DNA of 64,000 bases, from contig NZ_MRTD01000005.1 in assembly GCF_001956295.1 (NCBI RefSeq), positions 310,001 through 374,000 of the forward strand. The letters run 5' to 3'. Every line of letters begins with the position of its first letter. The first letter of the stretch is position 1. Under the pieces are notes generated by a model. The model searched no databases. It had not been told where the DNA came from and saw only the letters and a list, made by a program, of their open reading frames with translations. Source of the stretch: Paenibacillus sp. FSL A5-0031. Its GTDB lineage: Bacteria; Bacillota; Bacilli; Paenibacillales; Paenibacillaceae. The position numbers were made by a program, and so were the translations under genes. This document shows, piece by piece, positions 35,670 through 45,214 of the stretch.

Positions 35670-37841
35670 CTATTCCTGCTGTAACCTGACATGCTGCGTG
35701 GGCGTCGTCCCGGAGATTTTCTTGAAATGCCGAATGAACGTTCCGGCATTCGAGTATCCGACTTGTTCCGCGATATCCTTCATGGTCATATTCGGATGAG
35801 ATTGGATAAGGCGGATTGCAGCTTGGATGCGAACAAGGTGCATGTAGTAGTTTAAGTTGTAGCCGGAGTGCTTCTTAAAGTATGTCGATAAATACACGTG
35901 AGTGATAGCCAGATGATCGGCAATTAGCGTTAATGATAAGTCCGGATTGGCATAATGCTTGTCAATATATTGGTTGATCTGCTCCAGAAGAGGCGTAATC
36001 GGCAGGGCGGATCGCTTGGCCACGAGAAAATATCCCTCTTGGATTTGCCGGAATAAATACTGGAGATGGTACGTATGCGAAAATGCCGGCGGAACGTCCC
36101 ACACCTCTTCGACGCTGATCTTCTTACTGTTCATGATGACAAGCAGCAGGTCGTGGAGGTAACGAAGCATGTTCCGGAACTGTTCAAAGGTTAGATTCTT
36201 GAACGTCTTTTGTATCGTTTTATCGAAAAATTGCTGTAGCGTTTCCGTATTTCCTTTGAGGGTATAGTTGACAAGTTCTTGCTCCTTATCGATGGATAAG
36301 TGAATGACCGCCGCTTGATCACTGTTCCGATCTTGATAGAGAATGACGCTCTTTAAATGGGTTAGATTGGGGACATGCTTGTCAATCGCGTCAGTCGATT
36401 CACGAAGCGCTTTGCCGATGTCCTCTAGTCGCGTATGAATGGAGCTGATACCGCAGAAGACAAGCATATTGTCTACCGGATCGGGACAGCTGTCAAAGAC
36501 GCGGGAAACCAGAGCTTCCAGTGCGTTCGTGTCTGAGCAGCTTGTAATAAATATAGATTTATCGCTATGGGCATGCAGTCGAATGTACGGTCGAGATTGA
36601 CTTAACGCCGCTTCCAGTAATGGAGCATACAAGGTAACGGATTGGCCTTGGCTGCTTTCTTCAATGACGGTGAGTATGGCATAGGAATCATACTTCACGG
36701 ACAGCATCCGGTTTATGTGGGGCTTCATCGTATAATTTTCGTCCGTTGACAGCCGAAGCAGCGCGTTATGCTCCAAGATGTCGGCTTGCTCCGTGATCTC
36801 CTGTTTCATGGAGACGGTGGCGGAATTTAGTTCTTTGAACGTATCCGAGAGAATCGCGAATTCATTTTTCGTAGCAGGGCCCGTCGTCCATTGATTGAAT
36901 GTTCTTGCCATGAGCCTTAGCGGCCTGAACATGGACCAGTTGACGAACAGAAATCCCAAATTAACGGCGAAGAAAAGGGCAAACAAGACGAAGGTGTATC
37001 CGTTGGCCTTTTTAAGCTTTTCCTGCATCTGGCTTTCCGAGAACAAAACGGTGTATGTGAACAATGGGTCTGTTTGAGAAATAGGCGTATATTTATTTCC
37101 ATTAATGATGAGCGGACCTTTAAACTCAGGAAGCCGTTGCTCGGCGATTGCTGGATCAAGTGTCGCTGTACTTACAAAAAGTTGATTTTCCCTATCGCTT
37201 ATCACGATAACGTTATCAAGCAACATAGTCTGATTGTTTAGATAAGCGAGCAGCTCGGCCTTGGCGATTTGTACGAATATATAGCCTTCTGGGAATAGCC
37301 GGTATGAGAACACGATAGTATTGCGGAAATTATACAGATGCTCCAATTCGTCTTGCAGCAGACAACGGCAGGTTTCACCACCGTTTTTAACATCCAGATT
37401 CTTATAGAAGACGCTCAAACTACGGGTTCCGTCACTGCTGATCACCAAGTCCTGATTCGGGAAGTAAGTGGAGATCTGCGCCCGGAACGGAAGCTGCAGA
37501 TTCGATTGCGTTATTTTGTTTTTGTATGCCATTAACGTGGGGTAATAAGAACGCGAATTTTTGGGATTGTTGGACAGGAGTTTCGTATCCAAGCTAACGC
37601 TGAAATTGTAAATCATGTTGCGAATCTCCAACCATTCACCAGACAAGTCCCCGGACAATTGCTTCAGGAAACCTTCATTCGTCCGCAGAACTTGTTCCTT
37701 GACGTTTGTTTTCAAATACGAGTAGTTGAACCCGAGCAGAGTGGTGAGCAGAATGATAAAAATCATGTTGACGATGAGCAGCTTAAACAGAACGCTGCTT
37801 CTGTGATATCGAGTGGAAACAGTTCGGAATAATCTGTTCAA
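35670..37841 (-). CDS. Membrane-anchored AraC family regulator
   Basis: A 723-residue protein. A first membrane helix (about 20-42: L-I-V-N-M-I-F-I-I-L-L-T-T-L-L-G) is followed by an outside sensor domain of about 240 residues, a second helix (about 282-303) and a cytoplasmic part. It ends in an AraC/XylS DNA-binding domain with two helix-turn-helices (about 625-720: S-L-T-L-I-A-D-H-L and M-T-M-K-D-I-A-E-Q-V-G-Y-S-N-A-G-T-F). It senses a sugar outside the cell and activates transcription directly. It is divergent from the first importer operon, which it most likely controls. Confidence 0.9.
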   Translation of the reverse strand: MNRLFRTVSTRYHRSSVLFKLLIVNMIFIILLTTLLGFNYSYLKTNVKEQVLRTNEGFLKQLSGDLSGEWLEIRNMIYNFSVSLDTKLLSNNPKNSRSYYPTLMAYKNKITQSNLQLPFRAQISTYFPNQDLVISSDGTRSLSVFYKNLDVKNGGETCRCLLQDELEHLYNFRNTIVFSYRLFPEGYIFVQIAKAELLAYLNNQTMLLDNVIVISDRENQLFVSTATLDPAIAEQRLPEFKGPLIINGNKYTPISQTDPLFTYTVLFSESQMQEKLKKANGYTFVLFALFFAVNLGFLFVNWSMFRPLRLMARTFNQWTTGPATKNEFAILSDTFKELNSATVSMKQEITEQADILEHNALLRLSTDENYTMKPHINRMLSVKYDSYAILTVIEESSQGQSVTLYAPLLEAALSQSRPYIRLHAHSDKSIFITSCSDTNALEALVSRVFDSCPDPVDNMLVFCGISSIHTRLEDIGKALRESTDAIDKHVPNLTHLKSVILYQDRNSDQAAVIHLSIDKEQELVNYTLKGNTETLQQFFDKTIQKTFKNLTFEQFRNMLRYLHDLLLVIMNSKKISVEEVWDVPPAFSHTYHLQYLFRQIQEGYFLVAKRSALPITPLLEQINQYIDKHYANPDLSLTLIADHLAITHVYLSTYFKKHSGYNLNYYMHLVRIQAAIRLIQSHPNMTMKDIAEQVGYSNAGTFIRHFKKISGTTPTQHVRLQQE

Positions 37842-37897
37842 GTTTGGAACCTCCCTTTTTTCTTTCTATAAGGTAGATCGCTTTCTAGTCTTTAATT

Positions 37898-37911
37898 TGT
37901 AACCGCTTGCA
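37898..37911 (+). promoter_or_regulatory. Candidate catabolite-responsive (cre) site
   Basis: TGTAACCGCTTGCA resembles the CcpA consensus, with one weak position. It sits 57 nt before the AraC gene start and about 320 nt before the importer genes. Confidence 0.4.
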
Positions 37912-38112
37912 TAAAGCGGGTTGCGCTTTCCATCATTATAAGGGGATAATTCTTGGCTGTCATGCGCAGCTGAAATTTTGAACAGCACATTAATAAATGA
38001 CATTCCCATATTTCGTAACCAGGAGCGATTTTCGTTCTTTCACATACAATCAATTTTCGATCGAAATGAAATTATTCAAACGATATTAATAGTTGATAAT
38101 TGCTTAAAATTC

Positions 38113-38166
38113 ATCATCTCCCGTATGCTGAGGTCACCAAGAACGATGTGGGCTTGGTGAGATGAT
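38113..38166 (+). promoter_or_regulatory. Interrupted inverted repeat ahead of the first importer operon
   Basis: The right arm CTTGGTGAGATGAT (38153-38166) is the exact reverse complement of a left arm split in two: ATCATCTC (38113-38120) and ACCAAG (38136-38141), with 15 nt between them. This could fold as a 14-bp bulged hairpin or act as an operator. It is the most notable item in the gap 37842-38232; the gap also holds the cre-like site at 37898. Confidence 0.45.
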
Positions 38167-38232
38167 CAGCTGCATTTCGAAAGGGCTTACATTTTATTGA
38201 CATTATGTATATGTGTACTGGAGGGGTGAAAT

Positions 38233-39177
38233 TTGCAGAATCAACAGTTTGCGCACAATCTACAACTCACAAAAAAACAAAGCTTTCTGCGAAAATGTTG
38301 GAAGCAGCGCTACTTGATCCTAATGGTGCTGCCTGGATTTCTGGTTATTCTAGTTTTCAAATATTTACCCATGTATGGTATTACAATCGCCTTCAAAAGT
38401 TATGACGCATCGTTGGGCTTTTTGAGAAGCCCTTGGGTCGGCTTCGACCATTTTAAGGCGTTTTTTGATAGTCCAATGAGTTGGAGGATTACTAAAAACT
38501 CGCTATTGCTTGCTTTTTATTCTTTGATTTTCGGTTTTCCGGCTCCAATCCTATTCGCTTTATTATTGAATGAGCTTCGCAACAAATTTTTTAAGCGGGC
38601 TGTGCAAACGATTACTTATTTCCCGCATTTTCTATCCGCGGTAATCGTCGTCGGTTTTATTCATGAATTCACATCGGTAGAGGGTATCATCAACAATATT
38701 ATGTCGTGGTTTGGGGCGGAACCAAAGACGCTGCTGTATATATCGAAAGCTTTCCGGCCGATTTACATTAGTGCGGGTATATGGCAGGAATTGGGCTACG
38801 GAGCCATCATCTATTTGGCAGCGCTGACCGGTGTCGATCCGGCGCAACACGAAGCAGCGGTCATAGACGGCGCGAATCGTTGGCAGAGGCTGAGATACGT
38901 CACTTGGCCTGCGATCATACCGGCGACAGCGGTAATGCTCATCTTGAAACTTGGAACGATTCTAAGCACGGATTACCAAAAGGTGCTTCTCATGTACAAT
39001 CCGAAAATTTACGAAACGGCGGACGTTATCGAAACCTACGTCTATCGGGTTGGCGTGCAAGGCGGGCAATTTGAATATGGCGCCGCGGTAGGTTTGATGC
39101 TTTCTGTGATCAGCTTCATTTTGATTATATTTGCGAATTACTTTTCCAAGAAAGTATCCGACAACAGCTTATGGTAA
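38233..39177 (+). CDS. CUT1 sugar ABC importer permease, LplB-like
   Basis: A 314-residue membrane protein with six hydrophobic segments. The EAA loop E-A-A-V-I-D-G-A-N-R-W-Q-R (about 213-225) contacts the shared ATPase. It starts at TTG 38233, 6 nt after GGAGGGGTG. No ATPase gene is nearby, as usual for LplB/LplC importers that share an MsmX-type ATPase. First gene of an operon with LplC-like and LplA-like proteins and three glycosidases. Confidence 0.9.
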   Translation: MQNQQFAHNLQLTKKQSFLRKCWKQRYLILMVLPGFLVILVFKYLPMYGITIAFKSYDASLGFLRSPWVGFDHFKAFFDSPMSWRITKNSLLLAFYSLIFGFPAPILFALLLNELRNKFFKRAVQTITYFPHFLSAVIVVGFIHEFTSVEGIINNIMSWFGAEPKTLLYISKAFRPIYISAGIWQELGYGAIIYLAALTGVDPAQHEAAVIDGANRWQRLRYVTWPAIIPATAVMLILKLGTILSTDYQKVLLMYNPKIYETADVIETYVYRVGVQGGQFEYGAAVGLMLSVISFILIIFANYFSKKVSDNSLW

Positions 39178-39191
39178 GGAGTTGATAAAAG

Positions 39192-40079
39192 TTGAAGGTA
39201 TATAATGAAGGGCTTGGGTCCAAAGTTTTCGATATTATTAATTACACGATTATGATCTTGCTATGTATTGTTATGCTTTATCCGCTGTTAAATACGTTTG
39301 CTGTTTCGATCAGCGATTCGACTTTGGTTGGTCAAGGCAAGATTACATTTTACCCGCAAGGTTTCGACTTTCACAGTTACCAATACATTTTTCAAGATAA
39401 AAATATTTTGAATGCTTATAAGAACACGCTTGTTTTTTTGGTCGTCGGCACTTTTCTACAGCTGCTGTTGACCTCCTTGTTCTCTTATCCGTTAGCGATC
39501 AGCGAATTCGTATTCCGCAAACCATTGGCCATTTTTGTAGTCATTATGATGGTATTTCAAGGCGGTCTTATTCCGCACTTCCTTCTCATAAGGGATCTGC
39601 ATTTGTTCAACACGATATGGGCAGTCGTGCTGCCGGTCGCGATGACCGCATTCAATATCATCATTTTCCGCACGTTTTTCCAAGATGTCCCGAAGGAATT
39701 GCGGGAATCCGCATACCTAGACGGAGCGAATGATTTCGGCATTTTGTTTCGCATTTATGTGCCGTTGTCTAAGCCGCTTCTGGCGACATTCGCGCTATTC
39801 GGCGCCGTCATGTTCTGGAATATGTGGTTTGAACCGATGATTTTCCTCAACGACGAAAGTAGCCATCCCATCCAGTTGCTCTTGCGCAGGATGACGATCG
39901 AATTAAAGGATTATACAGATGTTGGCGGGCTGCAGAGATTCATTGACACTTACAATTTAAATCCCAAAAACATTAGGATGGCAGCCATCATGGTCACAAT
40001 TTTACCGATTCTGTTCGTTTACCCGCTATTGCAGAGACATTTTGTGTCAGGTATGATGATCGGTTCGGTGAAAGGGTAA
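39192..40079 (+). CDS. CUT1 sugar ABC importer permease, LplC-like
   Basis: A 295-residue partner permease with six hydrophobic segments and the EAA loop E-S-A-Y-L-D-G-A-N-D-F (about 176-186). Translation begins at TTG 39192, 10 nt after AAGGAG. It ends with the typical G-M-M-I-G-S-V-K-G tail of this family. Confidence 0.9.
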   Translation: MKVYNEGLGSKVFDIINYTIMILLCIVMLYPLLNTFAVSISDSTLVGQGKITFYPQGFDFHSYQYIFQDKNILNAYKNTLVFLVVGTFLQLLLTSLFSYPLAISEFVFRKPLAIFVVIMMVFQGGLIPHFLLIRDLHLFNTIWAVVLPVAMTAFNIIIFRTFFQDVPKELRESAYLDGANDFGILFRIYVPLSKPLLATFALFGAVMFWNMWFEPMIFLNDESSHPIQLLLRRMTIELKDYTDVGGLQRFIDTYNLNPKNIRMAAIMVTILPILFVYPLLQRHFVSGMMIGSVKG

Positions 40080-40139
40080 CAAGGGTTGATCTGAAATTAA
40101 ACATAGATTAACAAATACTATTCATGGAGGGGTTACGCT

Positions 40140-41771
40140 TTGAAGAAAAAAATGGTTCTAGTGCTTAGTTTTCTGCTCGTAGCGACAATTGTTTTCGTTG
40201 GTTGCAGCAAGGACAACAACAAGCCGTCAGAACAAGTAAACAACAGCAATTCCGGTGAGACTTCCAAGGCATCCGAACCGGCCGAGGAAACGATCAAGAT
40301 TAATGCTTACATGTCCAGCTTCGGGGACGATCCAAAGGATACCGAGCTCTATAAGCTCTGGAAAGAAAAGATGGAAGCTTATATTGGCAAGAAGCTCGAT
40401 ATTAAATGGAACTACGTAAATAGCGACGATTACCCGGAGAAGGTAAAGTTGACGCTGGCAAGCGGCGATACTCCGGACATTATGTCGGGCGTGAAGGACG
40501 CCGAGGTCATGTTCCAATTCGGCAACCAAGGATCCCTCTTGGATATTGCTCCTTACTTGGACGAATATGCTCCAAACTATAAAGCATATTTAGAGTCTAC
40601 AAAGTTTGCGGACAAGAGTATGTACACGCCTGAAGGCAAAATGTTCTTCTTCGGGGATGGATTCCAGAATGATACAGGTTTGGCGGGTTCTGCTTATCCG
40701 GCATTATACCGGTTCGACGTTTTCCAAAAACATAATATCAAAGTTCCGGAAAACTGGGACGAATTCTATAATGCGGCCGTTAAGCTGAAAGAGCTGTATC
40801 CCGATTCCTATCCGGTCAATTCGCAGGAATGGCCAAAGTTCACAGACGCGTTAGCTCTCTCGAACCATACAAAAAGCGATATTTACTGGAACGGCGAGAA
40901 ATACGTATATGGTCCAACTGAGGAGTCATTCAAAGAAGGTTTAATCTATATTCGCAAACTGTACGACGAGAAGTTGCTCGATCCCGAATTCCTAAGCCAG
41001 TCGCAAGACCAGTTGAAGGCGAAAGTAACTACAGGCAAGTCCTTTATGCTTCCGTTGGCGTGGGGAGGTTGGTGGGAGCAATATTCCGTTCCGGACCAAG
41101 GCGTCTCGTGGGGCGCAGCGGTCAATCCGAAAAACGAAAAGTACGGCGATCAGTGGGTGTTGGGGCCGGCTCTCTTGGGTAAAACCATCTATCCGAACTA
41201 CGGCATCATGATTTCCAAAAACACAAAAAATCCTGAGCTTATCATCAAATTGCTCGATTACCAGTATTCACCTGAAATGATTGATTTGATGCATTGGGGT
41301 GTAGAAGGCAAAACCTTTGAAGTGATCGACGGCAAAAGGGAATTCATCAATAAAAACGGAGATTGGAAAGAAAACTCCGATTTTGGTCTCGGAAATCCTT
41401 GGACGCGTCAAGGCTTCGTGTACGCGCCGCAAAACTATTCGACGGACTACATTAAATACAAAAAAGTGCAATTTTTCGCCAAGGGCCAATTCGAGGAGAT
41501 GCGTCCTCAAGAGGGAATGGGTAAATTCACAAGTTCGGAAACGTCTATTGCTCCGTATGAACAAGCACCGGTCGTTCGTCTGAGCAAAGATGATGAAGCG
41601 AAGAAAGCGCAAATCATGACCGCGGTGCAAACGTATTTGGACGAAAATATTTATAAATTCCTGCTTGGCGAGAGAGATCTCTCCGAATGGGATGCATTTA
41701 AGAAGGAGCTTTCGGATATCGGCGATTATCAATCGATCGTGGATATGATGAACGCTCAAGTATCCAAGTAA
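40140..41771 (+). CDS. Sugar-binding lipoprotein, LplA-like
   Basis: A 543-residue extracellular binding protein. The signal peptide ends in V-F-V-G-C, with Cys22 as the lipid-modified residue, followed by an S/N/E-rich linker. The body is of the LplA type (DUF3502-like, 500-560 residues) that binds oligosaccharides. It starts at TTG 40140, 8 nt after GGAGGGG. It delivers its ligand to the two permeases upstream. Linkage to GH101-like, GH110 and GH109-like genes suggests an alpha-Gal/GalNAc-containing glycan. Confidence 0.9.
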   Translation: MKKKMVLVLSFLLVATIVFVGCSKDNNKPSEQVNNSNSGETSKASEPAEETIKINAYMSSFGDDPKDTELYKLWKEKMEAYIGKKLDIKWNYVNSDDYPEKVKLTLASGDTPDIMSGVKDAEVMFQFGNQGSLLDIAPYLDEYAPNYKAYLESTKFADKSMYTPEGKMFFFGDGFQNDTGLAGSAYPALYRFDVFQKHNIKVPENWDEFYNAAVKLKELYPDSYPVNSQEWPKFTDALALSNHTKSDIYWNGEKYVYGPTEESFKEGLIYIRKLYDEKLLDPEFLSQSQDQLKAKVTTGKSFMLPLAWGGWWEQYSVPDQGVSWGAAVNPKNEKYGDQWVLGPALLGKTIYPNYGIMISKNTKNPELIIKLLDYQYSPEMIDLMHWGVEGKTFEVIDGKREFINKNGDWKENSDFGLGNPWTRQGFVYAPQNYSTDYIKYKKVQFFAKGQFEEMRPQEGMGKFTSSETSIAPYEQAPVVRLSKDDEAKKAQIMTAVQTYLDENIYKFLLGERDLSEWDAFKKELSDIGDYQSIVDMMNAQVSK

Positions 41772-41782
41772 AAAGAAATGCG

Positions 41783-41824
41783 AAGCCTGACAGCGTCGAT
41801 GTGTGGCGCTGTCAGGTTTCTTCA
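41783..41824 (+). terminator. Hairpin between binding-protein and hydrolase genes (partial terminator)
   Basis: A 10-13-bp stem around CCTGACAGCG/CGCTGTCAGG (41783-41795 with 41807-41819) ends in TTTCTTC. Its position suggests it lowers read-through so that the binding protein is made in excess over the enzymes. Confidence 0.65.
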
Positions 41825-41846
41825 TTAAAGAAAGGAAGAGGCCAGG

Positions 41847-43262
41847 ATGACTAACTCAATAGATACTAATGAAGCGTGGAGATCCATTCCGGGAGATTAT
41901 TACGATTGGCAAGCAACGATGCAGCCGGAGAGCCCTTACAATTTCGATTATAGTCAGACGCTGACGATGAAGCTAGGTATGGCGATTCCGGACGGTAAAG
42001 GCGGGTCGAAGGTGTTTTGTACGTTTGAACAGGCGCTTCGATATATTGTGGACATCGATCGGCTTACCAGAGGCATTCCGAAAATCATATACTTGGTCGG
42101 ATGGCAGTATAATGGTCACGATGACAGATACCCCGCCTGGGATGAAGTGAATGTCCATTTGAAGAGGCCGCAGGATTTGACTGCGAGGGACAGCTATTTG
42201 TGGTTGGCGGATGCAGCCAAACGTTATAACACAACAGTCAGCGTTCATGTCAATATGACGGACGCCTACGATAATAGTCCGCATTGGGATCTTTACATGG
42301 AGCATGATCTGATCTCGCGTAACGAAGATGGTTCTTTGCTGCAAATCGGTAGCTATAACAATATGGCTGCCTATCAAATTTTCTATAAGAAGGAATGGGA
42401 GAGCGGGATTATCGTCCAGCGAATCGAGAAGTTGATCTCGCTGCTGGAGCTTGATAAGGGCGGCACGGTACATCTGGACGCCTATTTTCCTAGAGCGAAT
42501 GTTTTCCGAGGCGTCTCCCAGGAGGAGGAGTCCTCCTACATGCGCAGGACGATCCGCTATTTCCGAAGCCGCGGGATTGATGTGACAAGCGAAAACTTCG
42601 CCCATCATCGCAACGATCCATTCATCGGATTGCAGCCGTGGTGCTGGTGGTTTGATCAGAACCAGGAGAAGCATTTTTTGGAGAGACCCGCCAAGCTGCT
42701 GAGCGGAGCTGCTATTCGAGATTACTCTATACCGGGCATTCCGCGCAGACATGATCTGGAGTTCTTGTTCGGCGCGGGCGTGCATGGTGAGGATGTATTC
42801 TGGGATCTTGACAACGAAGTTTCACGCGAGGATTGGCACGATATCTTCTTGGAGCAGATATGCACAAGAATGCTTCAATACCAGTATTTGAACTCGCTTG
42901 ATCGCATTCGGATAGAGGGCGAGGGCGATAACAGGGTTGTTCATTATTCGGGAGGGCATTCCGTTCATCTAGCGGATCACTCCGTTCGTCGAGACAGCAA
43001 GCCGCTGCGCGTAGGAGACGACGTGCTGTTCCCTGCTTTATGGCAAGAGCGGCCGGAATTAATCGCATTCAGCAAGAGTGGTTACTCGAAGAAGGCTTGG
43101 TCGCTTCCGCCGGACTGGAACGAAGTAGCTGCCATTGATATCTACCGGATTACAGCTGAAGGATTATCGGAAGCGCAGCTTGGTCAACGTATTGTGGGAG
43201 GGTTGCTGGAGCTTTCTCTAGCGCCGGGAATGGCGATATCAATTATTCCATCGCAACAATAA
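41847..43262 (+). CDS. Minimal GH101-like endo-alpha-N-acetylgalactosaminidase family protein
   Basis: A 471-residue protein without a signal peptide. Y-L-V-G-W-Q-Y-N-G-H-D-D-R-Y-P near residue 90 and V-S-V-H-V-N-M-T-D near 132 correspond to the GH101 segments around G-H-D and H-V-N. Asp211 (V-H-L-D-A-Y) is the nucleophile candidate and Glu249 (T-S-E-N-F) the acid/base candidate. Classical GH101 enzymes exceed 1,000 residues and are secreted; this one is essentially the barrel and a short beta tail. It may cut Gal-beta-1,3-GalNAc-alpha from imported glycopeptides or have another alpha-glycoside as substrate. The ATG follows AAAGGAAGAGG. Confidence 0.68.
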   Translation: MTNSIDTNEAWRSIPGDYYDWQATMQPESPYNFDYSQTLTMKLGMAIPDGKGGSKVFCTFEQALRYIVDIDRLTRGIPKIIYLVGWQYNGHDDRYPAWDEVNVHLKRPQDLTARDSYLWLADAAKRYNTTVSVHVNMTDAYDNSPHWDLYMEHDLISRNEDGSLLQIGSYNNMAAYQIFYKKEWESGIIVQRIEKLISLLELDKGGTVHLDAYFPRANVFRGVSQEEESSYMRRTIRYFRSRGIDVTSENFAHHRNDPFIGLQPWCWWFDQNQEKHFLERPAKLLSGAAIRDYSIPGIPRRHDLEFLFGAGVHGEDVFWDLDNEVSREDWHDIFLEQICTRMLQYQYLNSLDRIRIEGEGDNRVVHYSGGHSVHLADHSVRRDSKPLRVGDDVLFPALWQERPELIAFSKSGYSKKAWSLPPDWNEVAAIDIYRITAEGLSEAQLGQRIVGGLLELSLAPGMAISIIPSQQ

Positions 43263-43393
43263 ATAGAGAATGAGCGGACGAAGGAGACAAGGGTCACACA
43301 TTGCAGCTTCAACAATTGATTCAATAGCGTTCAAGCGCAGTTTGTCGTAGGAAATGGGTGTAGTGAAAAGTCGATCATACTGGGAGATGAAGC

Positions 43394-45214
43394 ATGCGAG
43401 GTCAAGCAAATGAGATAGGAAACGATCCAGCGCCCCGTCTGTTTCGGGTAACTGATTACGGAGCGATCCCGGATTCTGGCGAGGATGCGACTAGGGCCAT
43501 ACAAGCTGCGATCGATGCCGCTTCGGCCGAGGATGGGCCGACGGTGATCGAATTACCGCCAGGACGATATGATTTGTATGCCAATAACGCTAGCAAAGAG
43601 CCTTACTACGTATCGAATACGTCTAGCGAAAAGGAGCATCCCCATCCGATCAAAACGATAGGCCTTTGGTTCAAAGGGGCAAAACGAATTCATGTGGAAG
43701 GGAACGGCTCGCGACTGCTGTTTCATGGGAAGATGACGCCGATCGTTATGGACAGCTGCGTCGTCGTGGAAATACGGAACCTGACGATCGATTTCGTCCG
43801 GCCGACTATATCCGAAATGCGAATCGTCGCGATCTGCGAAAGCTATTGGGAGGTGGAGGTTCATCCGGATTCATATTATTTGTTGATGGACGATAAGCTT
43901 TTTTGGACCGGTGAGGATTGGTCTTACCGCGGGGGCCCTGCCCAGGAATTTGACCCGGTGAGCAACCGGACCTGGAGAGTTCCCAATCCGATCACGTTGG
44001 CCAGCCATGTCGAACAGATGGAGCTCGGTAAGCTTCGGATTTGGTTTATATCGCCTGTTCCGATCACGAGGGTTGGTCATGTGTTTCAAATGCGCGACGG
44101 TATTCGTGATCAGGTTGGTGCTCTGATTGTTGGCTGCCGGAATATTACCTTGCGTCATGTCTGGATGCAATATATGCATGGGCTTGGGATCGTCGGGCAA
44201 TTCAGCGAAAACTTGACTTTCGAGGGCTTGCGATTGGCACCGGATCCTTCCCATGGACGAACAGCGGCGGCGTTCGCCGATTTTGTTCATCTTTCCGGGA
44301 TGAAAGGAAAAATATCGATCAACGATTGCTTATTCGAGGGTGCGCACGATGATGCCATCAATATTCACGGTACTCATCTAAGAATCATTGGAGCCGAGGA
44401 CGAGAGACGCATTCGCGTGCGGTTTATGCATCCGCAAAGCTACGGATTCAGCGCCTTCCATCTGGGCGATGAGATTGATTTTATTTCCGCTAGCTCGTTG
44501 ATACCTTATGCTACCCGTCATGTCGTCGACATCAAGCAGCGTAGTCTGCGTGAAGCCGAACTGACGCTGGATGCACCGGTACCGAGAATAATCGGGGACG
44601 AGGATGTTATCGAGAATGTTACATGGACGCCCGAAGTATCCATATGCGGAAATGTCTTCAAGAGAATACCGACTCGTGGAATTTTAGTGACAACGCGCCG
44701 TAAAGTGACCATCGAGAATAATTTGTTCGAGAAGCTGAATATGAGCGCGATTCTCATCGCCAACGATGCGGTAAGCTGGTATGAATCGGGGATGGTTCGC
44801 GATGTCCAGATAAGTGGAAATCGGTTTGTTGCTTGTGGTAACGGTAATCAGCCGGTCATTCTGATTCAACCGGAGAACACGGTTGTATCAGTGGATGCTC
44901 CCGTGCACAGCAACGTTGTGATTAGGAATAACCTCTTTGAATTGGACGGTTCCCCATTATTGGATGTGAAGAGCACAAACGACTTAATTGTTGCGGATAA
45001 CCAGATCTCAAGGAACGGCGATATGGGCGGAGAATACGCTGATTCGCAAGAAATCATTCGCTTACGGGCATGCAGCGGAGTTGAGATTCGCGGGAATACA
45101 ATGGGAGACAAGGCAGTCGCAATCGTAAAGACGATATTAATGAAGGCAGAGCACCTTGCGATCGATAAGGGGCAAGCAGCTATTATTCGGAGGGATCACG
45201 AGGATGAAATCTAA
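43394..45214 (+). CDS. GH110 family alpha-1,3-galactosidase
   Basis: A 606-residue right-handed beta-helix protein, the usual length for GH110. It opens with V-T-D-Y-G-A-I-P-D-S-G-E-D-A-T, typical of pectate-lyase-like helices. Asp296 (A-D-F-V-H-L-S-G) and the pair Asp319-Asp320 in E-G-A-H-D-D-A-I-N-I-H-G match the conserved acidic residues of GH110, which remove terminal alpha-1,3-galactose, including from blood group B structures. No signal peptide, so it should act on imported oligosaccharides. It overlaps the GH109-like gene by 11 nt. Ribosome binding site GGGAG before the ATG. Confidence 0.82.
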   Translation: MRGQANEIGNDPAPRLFRVTDYGAIPDSGEDATRAIQAAIDAASAEDGPTVIELPPGRYDLYANNASKEPYYVSNTSSEKEHPHPIKTIGLWFKGAKRIHVEGNGSRLLFHGKMTPIVMDSCVVVEIRNLTIDFVRPTISEMRIVAICESYWEVEVHPDSYYLLMDDKLFWTGEDWSYRGGPAQEFDPVSNRTWRVPNPITLASHVEQMELGKLRIWFISPVPITRVGHVFQMRDGIRDQVGALIVGCRNITLRHVWMQYMHGLGIVGQFSENLTFEGLRLAPDPSHGRTAAAFADFVHLSGMKGKISINDCLFEGAHDDAINIHGTHLRIIGAEDERRIRVRFMHPQSYGFSAFHLGDEIDFISASSLIPYATRHVVDIKQRSLREAELTLDAPVPRIIGDEDVIENVTWTPEVSICGNVFKRIPTRGILVTTRRKVTIENNLFEKLNMSAILIANDAVSWYESGMVRDVQISGNRFVACGNGNQPVILIQPENTVVSVDAPVHSNVVIRNNLFELDGSPLLDVKSTNDLIVADNQISRNGDMGGEYADSQEIIRLRACSGVEIRGNTMGDKAVAIVKTILMKAEHLAIDKGQAAIIRRDHEDEI

